From Pseudomonadota bacterium (lineage in GTDB: Bacteria; Pseudomonadota; Gammaproteobacteria; Burkholderiales; Burkholderiaceae), in assembly GCA_021783435.1 (NCBI GenBank), contig JAJXUC010000132.1:1-10801 (forward strand): a stretch of DNA of 10,801 nt. The letters are read 5' to 3'. Both the position numbers and the translations under genes were made by a program. Below the pieces are notes generated by a model, which saw only the letters and a list, made by a program, of their open reading frames with translations, did no database searches and had not been told where the DNA came from. This document shows, in pieces, positions 1 to 5,998 of this stretch (positions within the stretch are counted from its first letter, which is position 1; every line of letters starts with the position of its first letter).

Positions 1-180
1 CCTCGTTTCGAGGGCGGCAGGCTGCATGTGCTGCACGCCAAGCGCATCCAAGGCCCCGCTGCGCAGCTCAGTCTGGTCGTGGACGAGAGCCCGGCCCCAC
101 CGGAGCCCCCCGTCGCATCGTTCCCGGTGCCACAGGCATCCGGCCCGGCCTCGGCAATACCCGAGTCCACAAGGCCGTGA
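1..180 (+). CDS. lolB: Probable outer-membrane lipoprotein LolB, C-terminal fragment
   Basis: The reading frame is open from the window edge to a TGA at 178-180, giving the last 59 residues of a protein whose start lies outside. LolB is the outer-membrane lipoprotein that receives lipoproteins from the carrier LolA and inserts them into the membrane. The first 30 residues end in a strand-like segment, AQLSLVVDE, which resembles the last beta-strand of LolB. The main support is position: lolB directly precedes ispE in many beta- and gammaproteobacteria. About 30 further residues rich in proline, alanine and serine follow that strand; LolB usually ends soon after it, so this tail is unusual. 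The stop codon overlaps the ispE start, which suggests translational coupling. The fragment is too short for a firm family call. Confidence 0.6.
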   Translation, partial: PRFEGGRLHVLHAKRIQGPAAQLSLVVDESPAPPEPPVASFPVPQASGPASAIPESTRP

Positions 181-1247
181 AGCCGGAGGTCGATCGCGTC
201 GACGCTCCAGGCGGAGGTCTGACCGCGCTATACAACGTCCCCGCGCCAGCCAAGATCAACTGGTTCCTGCATGTCCTGGGCCGCCGCGCCGACGGCTACC
301 ACGAACTCCAGACCGTGCTCCAATTCATCGACTGGTGCGACTGGCTCGACTTCGAGCGCAACGATACGGGCGCCATCTGGCGTGAGGGTGGCAATGACCT
401 GCCTGGCGATGATCTCTCCGTGCGCGCGGCGCAACTCCTGCAACGGCATACTGGCTGCCACTTCGGCGTTCGGATCCATCTGCGCAAGTCCATTCCCCTT
501 CAGGCCGGTTTGGGCGGCGGTAGCTCCGACGCCGCCAGCACCTTGTTGGCGCTCAATCGACTCTGGGGCCTCGGCCTGGCCCGCCCTGCGTTGCAGCGCC
601 TGGGGCTTCAACTCGGTGCCGATGTTCCGGTCTTCATCTTCGGCCGTAACGCCTTCGCCCAAGGCGTGGGCGAGAAACTGACGGCAGTGGACTTGCCCAC
701 CTGGCCCATGCTCGTGGCCTGGCCCGGACAAGGAGTGTCCACCGCCACCATCTTCGCCTCCGGTGCCTTGACAAGAAGCACGCCGGCCGTGACAATTTCA
801 GGCTTTGCAGAATTTGTGCAGCTTGCGCAGGCAGAGGATGTGGAGGCTTGCGCGGCGAAGGCGGGCGTGGCGAAGGCGAGCGTGGCGGATGTGCTCAAGA
901 CGAATGCCCCCAAGGTGGTTCGGGCAGCAAGTCATGAAGCCGCCCAGGCAACCAAGGCATGCACCCCGGTCATGCGGCAGATTCCCACGCTGGGTCTGGA
1001 TTTTGGCCGGAACGATTTGCAGGCTGCGGCGCAGGCCGCGTTGCCGCAGTTGGCTCAGGCAGAAACCTGGTTGCTCGGGCAGACTGGGAGCGGTCTGGTT
1101 CGCATGAGCGGTTCAGGCTCGGCGCTTTTTTCGCCCTGCTGGCCAAGCTTGGAGGAGAGTTTGCCGCCAGTTCCGGAGGGTTGGCGGGTGCGGCAATGCC
1201 GGGCTTTGGCGCGGCATCCGCTGGCAGGCTGGGTGGCAGAAGATTGA
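177..1247 (+). CDS. ispE: 4-diphosphocytidyl-2-C-methyl-D-erythritol kinase (IspE)
   Basis: IspE phosphorylates the 2-hydroxyl of CDP-methylerythritol with ATP in the cytoplasmic MEP pathway to isopentenyl diphosphate. It is a GHMP kinase, and all three motifs are visible. The N-terminal PAPAKIN motif has the catalytic lysine at K26. The glycine-rich ATP loop QAGLGGGSSDAA spans 109-120. The motif LGADVPVF has the catalytic aspartate at D149. The C-terminal glycine motif is RMSGSGSALF. The GTG start at 177 overlaps the preceding stop as GTGA; no other ATG, GTG or TTG lies in frame before PAPAK, so this start is the best choice. The protein has 356 residues, against about 280-300 for the family. 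The excess is an alanine-rich insertion at about residues 216-275, before the conserved FGRNDLQ segment. All catalytic motifs are intact, so the enzyme is probably active. Confidence 0.96.
   Translation: MKPEVDRVDAPGGGLTALYNVPAPAKINWFLHVLGRRADGYHELQTVLQFIDWCDWLDFERNDTGAIWREGGNDLPGDDLSVRAAQLLQRHTGCHFGVRIHLRKSIPLQAGLGGGSSDAASTLLALNRLWGLGLARPALQRLGLQLGADVPVFIFGRNAFAQGVGEKLTAVDLPTWPMLVAWPGQGVSTATIFASGALTRSTPAVTISGFAEFVQLAQAEDVEACAAKAGVAKASVADVLKTNAPKVVRAASHEAAQATKACTPVMRQIPTLGLDFGRNDLQAAAQAALPQLAQAETWLLGQTGSGLVRMSGSGSALFSPCWPSLEESLPPVPEGWRVRQCRALARHPLAGWVAED
855..884 (+). repeat. 15-bp tandem duplication inside ispE
   Basis: Two adjacent 15-bp units, GCGAAGGCGGGCGTG (855-869) and GCGAAGGCGAGCGTG (870-884), differ at one base. 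They encode AKAGV and AKASV at IspE residues 227-236, inside the insertion that is absent from typical IspE. The unit is a multiple of three, so the frame is kept. Replication slippage is the likely origin. Confidence 0.85.
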
Positions 1248-1301
1248 TGCCAGGGCGGGTGCAGTGGAACGCTTTCTAGCCAAGCCGGGATGAAAATTCC
1301 G

Positions 1302-1307
1302 TACAAT
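1302..1307 (+). promoter_or_regulatory. Possible -10 box for tRNA-Gln/prs
   Basis: TACAAT lies in the most AT-rich part of the ispE to tRNA gap, about 85 bases before the tRNA. It matches the sigma-70 -10 consensus at five of six bases. No convincing -35 hexamer lies 16-18 bases upstream. The assignment rests on the -10 match and on the need for a promoter in this gap. Confidence 0.3.
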
Positions 1308-1393
1308 TTCGGATTCAGTTTTCGGCGTCGTCGATTGGGGTTGTCGCGTTGAAGTGTTGCACAACCATGGTGTGCCGTTGAAGGCTGTACCGT

Positions 1394-1467
1394 TGGGGAG
1401 TCGCCAAGTTGGTTAAGGCACCGGATTTTGATTCCGGCATTCGAGGGTTCGAGTCCTTCCTCCCCAG
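1394..1467 (+). tRNA. tRNA-Gln (anticodon TTG)
   Basis: A full cloverleaf can be drawn. The acceptor stem is TGGGGAG (1394-1400) with CTCCCCA (1460-1466), starting with the weak U1-A72 pair typical of tRNA-Gln. The D arm begins GCC and ends GGC. The anticodon stem is CCGGA/TCCGG with loop TTTTGAT and anticodon TTG at 1428-1430, which reads CAA and CAG. The variable loop is CATTC. The T arm is GAGGG/CCTTC with the loop TTCGAGT. The discriminator base is G1467. The next bases are CCCA rather than CCA, so the 3' CCA is apparently not encoded and must be added by tRNA nucleotidyltransferase. A tRNA-Gln gene between ispE and prs is a conserved arrangement in related bacteria. Confidence 0.97.
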
Positions 1468-1583
1468 CCCAGCGCCGGCCTTGTTGCATTGCTGGCGGGG
1501 TTTCAATCCAGCTTCTTGAGCCAGTCTGATGTTGCTTGTTGCCCGCCGTCGTGGGCAGCGCAAGCGGATTTCCACTCCAAACC

Positions 1584-2555
1584 ATGAATCAGAACTCGGC
1601 TGATTTTGTCGTTTTCACCGGTAACGCCAATCCGGCGCTGGCACAGCAGGTGGTCGAGCAGTTGGGTATCGGTCTCGGCCAGGCCTTCGTTGGCCGCTTC
1701 TCCGATGGCGAGGTCACGGTCGAGATTCAGCAGAACGTGCGCGCGCGCGAGGTGTTCATCATCCAATCCACCTGCGCGCCGACGAACGACAGCCTGATGG
1801 AATTGATGATCATGGCAGACGCACTCAAGCGCGCTTCAGCCGAACGCATCACCGCAGTCATTCCCTATTTCGGCTATGCGCGGCAGGACCGCCGGCCACG
1901 TTCCTCGCGCGTTCCCATCTCCGCCAAAGTCGTCGCCAATATGTTGCAGGCCGTTGGGGTGGCGCGCGTGGTCACCATGGACCTGCATGCCGATCAGATC
2001 CAGGGATTTTTCGATATTCCGGTCGACAACATCTACGCTTCCCCCATCCTGCTCGGCGACCTCAGGGCGAAGACGTATTGCGACCTCATCGTGGTCTCGC
2101 CCGACATTGGCGGCGTGGTGCGCGCGCGTGCGCTGGCTAAGCTTATGGACTGCGATCTGGCCATCATCGACAAGCGCCGCCCCAAGCCGAACGTGTCCGA
2201 AGTGATGAATGTCATCGGCGAGATCGATGGCCGCAACTGCATCATCATGGACGATATGGTGGACACCGCCGGCACCCTGACCAAGGCGGCCGAGGTGCTC
2301 AAGGCGCGCGGCGCCAAGCGGGTCGTGGCTTACTGTACGCATCCGGTTTTTTCCGGCCCGGCGATCGAGCGCATCAACGCCAGCGCGCTGGATGAAGTGG
2401 TCGTCACCAATACCATTCCCCTACGCGGCAATGCGCTCGAATGCCCCAAGATCCGCCAGCTTTCGGCGGCGCAGTTGATTGCCCAGACCATGCTGCGCAT
2501 TGCCCAGGGCGGTTCGGTGCTGCAACTGTTCAACGAACAAGAAACCCTGTTCTGA
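1584..2555 (+). CDS. prs: Ribose-phosphate pyrophosphokinase (PRPP synthase)
   Basis: Prs transfers pyrophosphate from ATP to ribose 5-phosphate, making PRPP for purine, pyrimidine, histidine, tryptophan and NAD synthesis. The 323-residue protein matches bacterial class I Prs over its whole length. The catalytic flexible-loop region [12 protein letters not shown] is at 98-109 and the ATP/metal-site segment DLHADQ at 133-138. The segment [17 protein letters not shown] follows, and the PRPP-binding loop DDMVDTAGT is at 223-231. The ATG at 1584 gives the usual N-terminus ([17 protein letters not shown]). A TTG at 1536 in the same frame would add 16 residues that do not fit the family. No clear Shine-Dalgarno sequence precedes the ATG. 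The gene lies 116 bases after tRNA-Gln and may share its transcript. Confidence 0.98.
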   Translation: MNQNSADFVVFTGNANPALAQQVVEQLGIGLGQAFVGRFSDGEVTVEIQQNVRAREVFIIQSTCAPTNDSLMELMIMADALKRASAERITAVIPYFGYARQDRRPRSSRVPISAKVVANMLQAVGVARVVTMDLHADQIQGFFDIPVDNIYASPILLGDLRAKTYCDLIVVSPDIGGVVRARALAKLMDCDLAIIDKRRPKPNVSEVMNVIGEIDGRNCIIMDDMVDTAGTLTKAAEVLKARGAKRVVAYCTHPVFSGPAIERINASALDEVVVTNTIPLRGNALECPKIRQLSAAQLIAQTMLRIAQGGSVLQLFNEQETLF

Positions 2556-2601
2556 ATGCCGTCTGGCACGGTGCCGGGGGTTTCCGTTGGAGTCTTCTTT
2601 C

Positions 2602-2622
2602 GAATTCGCGCCGCCCGAATTT
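2602..2622 (+). other. Small hairpin after prs (first of three)
   Basis: AATTCG (2603-2608) pairs with CGAATT (2616-2621) around a 7-base loop, with a G-T pair at the base. A short T run ends the 3' arm. It could be a weak terminator or part of an rplY leader. On its own the stem is weak. Confidence 0.4.
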
Positions 2623-2640
2623 TCGGACGTGCGAACCCAG

Positions 2641-2665
2641 CGGGATGCTGGTCGCGAGCATCCCG
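2641..2665 (+). terminator. 9-bp perfect stem-loop between prs and rplY
   Basis: CGGGATGCT (2641-2649) pairs perfectly with AGCATCCCG (2657-2665) around the loop GGTCGCG, followed by ATTTG. This is the strongest hairpin in the 150-base prs-rplY gap. The T run is only three bases, so it may be a partial terminator, an mRNA-stabilising 3' end for prs, or an rplY leader structure. The sequence alone does not decide between these. Confidence 0.55.
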
Positions 2666-2675
2666 ATTTGCAACC

Positions 2676-2690
2676 GGGGCCCAAGGCCCC
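2676..2690 (+). other. 6-bp GC hairpin just before the rplY ribosome binding site
   Basis: GGGGCC (2676-2681) pairs with GGCCCC (2685-2690) around a CAA loop. Its 3' end is 4 bases before the GAGGAG Shine-Dalgarno of rplY. It could affect ribosome access or act with the upstream stem-loop. Confidence 0.45.
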
Positions 2691-2705
2691 ATTTGAGGAG
2701 TCGAC

Positions 2706-3347
2706 ATGAAAGTCGTCGCATTTGAACGTACAGCGCAAGGCACTGGTGCGAGCCGCCGCATGCGCAACGCCGGCAAGGTCCCCGGCATCGTCTACGGTGG
2801 TGAGCAAAAGGCACAGATGATCGAACTGGATCACAACGCCCTCTACCACGCCCTGAAGAAAGAGCAATTCCATTCATCAATCCTGGATCTGACCGTGGGT
2901 GAGCAGCAGACCAAGGTGCTGCTCAAGGCGTTTCAGGTCCACCCTTTCCGCCCCATCGTGTTGCACATCGATTTCATGCGTGTGGCCGCCGATCGCAAGA
3001 TCACGATGAAGGTGCCGCTGCATTTCGTGCGTGCCGAAGAGTCGCCGGCCGTCAAGCTCGAAGGCGGCATGATCAGCCATGTGCTGAGCGAACTGGAAAT
3101 CAGTTGCCTGCCCGGCGATCTGCCCGAGTTCATCGAAGTGGACCTGAGCAAGATGCAAAAGGGACATTCGCTGCACGTCAATGACTTGAAGCTGCCCGGT
3201 TCGGTCACGGTCGTGACCCACGGTGCCGAGAACCCGGTGGTTGCAACGGTGCTGAATCAGGCTGCGGCCGAGGCAGCGGAAGCCACGGCCGAGCCGGATG
3301 CCAAGGACGCCAAGGAAGGCGAGAAAAAGGCCCCCGAGAAGAAGTGA
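2706..3347 (+). CDS. rplY: Ribosomal protein L25, long CTC (general stress protein) form
   Basis: L25 binds loop E of 5S rRNA in the large ribosomal subunit. This 213-residue protein is the long CTC/TL5 form, unlike the 94-residue E. coli L25. Residues 1 to about 95 are the RNA-binding beta-barrel domain, with [17 protein letters not shown] near the start and LHIDFMRV near the end. Residues from about 96 to 185 form the C-terminal beta domain ([24 protein letters not shown]). A disordered tail rich in alanine, glutamate and lysine follows (about 186-213). A strong Shine-Dalgarno, GAGGAG at 2695-2700, fixes the ATG at 2706. It follows prs, as in many proteobacteria, and is closed by an intrinsic terminator. 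The usual downstream partner pth is absent here. Confidence 0.97.
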   Translation: MKVVAFERTAQGTGASRRMRNAGKVPGIVYGGEQKAQMIELDHNALYHALKKEQFHSSILDLTVGEQQTKVLLKAFQVHPFRPIVLHIDFMRVAADRKITMKVPLHFVRAEESPAVKLEGGMISHVLSELEISCLPGDLPEFIEVDLSKMQKGHSLHVNDLKLPGSVTVVTHGAENPVVATVLNQAAAEAAEATAEPDAKDAKEGEKKAPEKK

Positions 3348-3392
3348 TGTCTCGGCTGTTGCGACGTTTGAGTTGCCGCCGGGTTGTGATGC

Positions 3393-3421
3393 AGACGCCA
3401 CCTTCGGGTGGCGTTTGCCTT
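3393..3421 (+). terminator. Intrinsic terminator of rplY
   Basis: ACGCCACC (3395-3402) pairs perfectly with GGTGGCGT (3407-3414) around the stable tetraloop TTCG, and two more weak pairs extend the base. TTTGCCTT follows on the plus strand. The minus strand lacks a T run after the stem, so it would end rplY transcription but not transcription of the convergent thioesterase gene. Confidence 0.85.
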
Positions 3422-3447
3422 GATGCGATGCAGCCCTGCGAAGGTGT

Positions 3448-3480
3448 GGAAATGCGGAAATGCGGAAGTGCAGCAATGCG
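3448..3480 (+). repeat. 8-bp tandem repeat, four units
   Basis: Four consecutive 8-bp units are GGAAATGC, GGAAATGC, GGAAGTGC and AGCAATGC, decaying from left to right. They lie in the non-coding gap between the rplY terminator and the convergent yciA. No gene uses this stretch convincingly. It looks like a slippage microsatellite. Confidence 0.7.
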
Positions 3481-3522
3481 GCCGTCCCGGGCCGACGCCT
3501 TGCCCTTCTTGAGTTTCCGCGT

Positions 3523-3918
3523 TCAAGCCGCAGGCACTGGGCGTGGTCTGCGGTCCTCGCCGACGGCGACGAAGGTGAGCGTGGCTTCGGTCACACGGTA
3601 GATCTGGGTGTTCGGGATGCCGCGTTCCGCGAACACCTCGACCTGCACGGTGATGGAGGTATTGCCCACTTGCACCACATCGGCGTAGAACGACAGCACA
3701 TCGCCGACGAACACCGGGTGCTTGAAGACGAACTCCTTCACTGCGACCGTGGCCACCCGACCCCGGGCGCGCTTGGCTGCGGCGATGCCGCCCGCCATGT
3801 CGACCTGGGCCATGATCCAGCCGCCGAAAATATCGCCATGCATGTTCACGTCTGCGGGGCGGGGCTGGATGCGCAAGACCGGTTCGCGGCCCGAGGGCAA
3901 TTGCTGGGTTTCGTTCAT
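3523..3918 (-). CDS. yciA: YciA-type acyl-CoA thioesterase (hotdog fold)
   Basis: This 131-residue protein matches the YciA family of hotdog-fold thioesterases, which hydrolyse acyl-CoA esters to the free acid and CoA in the cytoplasm. The N-terminal segment PRPADVNMHGDIFGGWIM (about 19-36) carries the family motif GDIFGGW with the likely catalytic aspartate at D29. The core then contains VAVKEFVFKHPVFVGDVLSF and ends in a short proline-rich tail. The length is close to E. coli YciA (132). The ATG at 3918 gives the family's usual N-terminus; in-frame starts further upstream add residues that look non-homologous. No good Shine-Dalgarno is seen. It is convergent with rplY and divergent from the ABC exporter. 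The acyl-CoA substrate cannot be told from sequence. Confidence 0.9.
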   Translation of the reverse strand: MNETQQLPSGREPVLRIQPRPADVNMHGDIFGGWIMAQVDMAGGIAAAKRARGRVATVAVKEFVFKHPVFVGDVLSFYADVVQVGNTSITVQVEVFAERGIPNTQIYRVTEATLTFVAVGEDRRPRPVPAA

Positions 3919-4019
3919 GGGAAAGGCTCGCAGTGGGCAAGGATTGGCCGTTGGCATTGAATAATGCACGGTTTGCAGTTGGCTGCCGTGAAGGCAGCGT
4001 CCCATTGTCTTTCAATCCC

Positions 4020-5864
4020 ATGCGACACCAAGCTTCGTCCGACGTGCCTTTGCCCCCTCGGAGCGCTGGGGCGCCCCAATCCAGCTGGGCTGCAGTGCGC
4101 AAGCTCGCGCCCTATTTGTGGGAGTACCGCTTACGCGTCGTCGTGGCTTTGCTCATGCTGGTGGCGGCCAAGGTGGCGAACGTTGGTGTGCCGCTGGTGC
4201 TCAAGGACATCGTCGACGCACTCGATATCAAGCCCGGCGACCCGCGCACTGCGTTGGTCGTGCCGGTGGTCCTGTTGCTGGCCTATGGCGCCTTGCGCCT
4301 GGGGGTCTCACTGTTCACCGAGTTGCGTGAAATCGTGTTTTCGCGCGTGACGCAGGGTGCGGTGCGTAACGTCGCGCTGCAGGTGTTCGATCATTTGTTC
4401 TCGCTGTCGCTGCGCTACCACCTGGAGCGTCAGACCGGCGGCATGTCGCGCGATATCGAACGCGGTACGCGTGCCATCTCCAGCCTGGTGTCGTACACGC
4501 TCTACAGCATCCTGCCGACACTGGTGGAGATGGCTCTGGTGATCGGCATCCTGATGGTGAAGTACGACTGGTGGTTTGCCGGCATTGCCCTGGTGGCGCT
4601 GGTCGTGTACATCGTGTTCACGGTCGTCGTCACCGAATGGCGGACTGGTCTGCGACGCACCATGAACGAGCAGGATTCACGGGCGAATCAGCGCGCGGTG
4701 GACGCATTGCTGAACTACGAGACGGTGAAGATTTTCGGCAACGAGGCGCACGAGGCCAGACGCTACGACGACAACCTTCACCGCTGGATGGTCGCGGCGG
4801 TGAAGTCGCAGAACTCGCTGTCGCTGCTCAACCTGGGGCAGAGCTTCATCATCGCCACCGCCGTGACGCTGCTGGTGTGGCGCGCGACCGTTGGGGTGGT
4901 TCATGGCGGCATGAACCTGGGTGATCTGGTGCTGGTCAATGCCTTCATGATCCAGTTGTATGCGCCACTGAACTTTCTTGGCGTCATCTACCGCGAGATC
5001 CGCCAGGCCCTCACCGACATCGAGCGCATGTTCTCCATCCTGGAGCAAAATCGCGACATCGCCGATGTGCCGGACGCACGGCCATTGGCGGTGAGCCAGG
5101 GCACGCTGCGCTTCGAGGACGTGCACTTCGGCTACTCGCCAGCGCGCCAGGTTCTGCAGGGCCTGAGCTTTGAAGTGCCTGGAGGCGAAACCGTGGCCAT
5201 CGTCGGGCCTTCAGGCGCGGGAAAATCCACCTTGTCGCGTCTCATCTTCCGCTTCTACGAAGTGGACTCAGGCCGCATCACGATTGACGGTCAGAGCATC
5301 GTCGACGTCACGCAGGCCAGCCTGCGGGCTGCCTTGGGCATCGTGCCGCAAGATACCGTGCTGTTCAACGACACCATCGGCTACAACATAGCCTACGGTC
5401 GGCCTGGAGCCAGCCACGACGAGGTGGAGGCCGTCGCTCGTGCCGCACAGATTCACGATTTCATCGCACGCCAGCCCCTGGGTTGGAACACCCAGGTGGG
5501 TGAGCGCGGGCTCAAGCTGTCTGGCGGCGAGAAGCAACGCGTGGCCATTGCCCGAGCCTTGTTGAAGAACCCGCCGATCCTGATCTTCGACGAAGCCACC
5601 TCGCAACTCGACTCGGCCAACGAAAAAGCCATCCAGAGCCAGATTCGGTTGGCTGCGCGCAATCGCACCACGCTGATCATCGCCCACCGGCTCTCCACCG
5701 TGGTGGATGCGCACCAGATCCTGGTGCTCGATGCGGGTCGCATCGTGGAACGCGGCACGCATGCGCAGTTGCTGGATCTGAACGGCGTCTACGCCCGGAT
5801 GTGGGCGCTGCAGCAGGAGCAGTCGCGCGAACAGCAGGCGCCCGAATTGTTGCAGGTGGCCTAG
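4020..5864 (+). CDS. atm1: ABC half-transporter of the Atm1/ABCB7 type (fused permease-ATPase)
   Basis: This 614-residue inner-membrane protein is one half of a homodimeric exporter. The first 340 or so residues form the six-helix permease domain. It includes the segment NYETVKIFGNE, characteristic of the Atm1/ABCB7/HMT1 group. The C-terminal ATPase has Walker A GPSGAGKST (396-404), a Q-loop in GIVPQDTVLFNDT, signature LSGGEKQR (500-507), Walker B ILIFDEA with D524-E525, and the switch histidine H556 in AHRLS. Known Atm1 proteins export glutathione-linked sulfur or metal compounds and support Fe-S cluster supply or metal tolerance; the substrate here is inferred only. The ATG at 4020 starts a typical length. 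An in-frame ATG at 3933 would add 29 residues and run into the 5' end of the divergent yciA region, so it is less likely. Confidence 0.93.
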   Translation: MRHQASSDVPLPPRSAGAPQSSWAAVRKLAPYLWEYRLRVVVALLMLVAAKVANVGVPLVLKDIVDALDIKPGDPRTALVVPVVLLLAYGALRLGVSLFTELREIVFSRVTQGAVRNVALQVFDHLFSLSLRYHLERQTGGMSRDIERGTRAISSLVSYTLYSILPTLVEMALVIGILMVKYDWWFAGIALVALVVYIVFTVVVTEWRTGLRRTMNEQDSRANQRAVDALLNYETVKIFGNEAHEARRYDDNLHRWMVAAVKSQNSLSLLNLGQSFIIATAVTLLVWRATVGVVHGGMNLGDLVLVNAFMIQLYAPLNFLGVIYREIRQALTDIERMFSILEQNRDIADVPDARPLAVSQGTLRFEDVHFGYSPARQVLQGLSFEVPGGETVAIVGPSGAGKSTLSRLIFRFYEVDSGRITIDGQSIVDVTQASLRAALGIVPQDTVLFNDTIGYNIAYGRPGASHDEVEAVARAAQIHDFIARQPLGWNTQVGERGLKLSGGEKQRVAIARALLKNPPILIFDEATSQLDSANEKAIQSQIRLAARNRTTLIIAHRLSTVVDAHQILVLDAGRIVERGTHAQLLDLNGVYARMWALQQEQSREQQAPELLQVA

Positions 5865-5872
5865 TTTTGACG

Positions 5873-5916
5873 ATCGTCGCTGCGGATTGTCGAAAGCCGG
5901 GCATGTGAGCGACGAT
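5873..5916 (+). repeat. 9-bp inverted repeat after the ABC exporter gene
   Basis: ATCGTCGCT (5873-5881) is the exact reverse complement of AGCGACGAT (5908-5916), with a 26-base spacer. It lies just after the exporter stop and about 80 bases before gltI. There is no T run, so it is not a standard terminator. It could be a weak 3' mRNA structure or a site for a dimeric regulator of gltI. Confidence 0.4.
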
Positions 5917-5988
5917 GCCCTGGAAATGCCGCTTGCGCCGCAGAATCCTGTTGTTACACTCCGTCGATTATTTTTGCAATTCATTGAC

Positions 5989-5992
5989 GGAG
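5989..5992 (+). promoter_or_regulatory. Shine-Dalgarno of gltI
   Basis: GGAG, in the context ACGGAGA, lies 6 bases before the ATG at 5999. It favours this start over an upstream in-frame GTG or ATG (near 5915), and over the ATG at 6005, two codons further on. Confidence 0.7.
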
Positions 5993-5998
5993 ATTCAT

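Noticed and set aside
228..731. Long minus-strand open frame opposite ispE (and similar ones opposite prs, gltI-gltJ, gltL and pyrC, the longest about 600 codons at 5981-7783)
   Set aside because: High GC content gives long shadow frames. Their products have no recognisable domains and lie opposite genes with intact motifs.
1394..1467. tRNA-Gln as an integration site for a mobile element
   Set aside because: No integrase gene and no duplicated tRNA 3' end is visible in the window; flanking genes are core genes.
1469..1505. Possible terminator after tRNA-Gln (CCAGC with GCTGG, then GGGGTTTC)
   Set aside because: The stem is only 5 bp with a 16-base loop and a weak T run.
1536..1583. TTG start extending prs by 16 residues
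   Set aside because: The added residues do not resemble the Prs N-terminus, while the ATG at 1584 gives the family start.
3933..4019. Upstream ATG extending the Atm1-type exporter by 29 residues
   Set aside because: The extension resembles no exporter N-terminus and runs almost up to the start of the divergent yciA; the ATG at 4020 gives a normal length.
5951..5980. Possible gltI promoter (TTGTTA with TTGCAA or TGCAAT 17-18 bases downstream)
   Set aside because: The -10 match is too poor to support; the AT-rich stretch is suggestive only.
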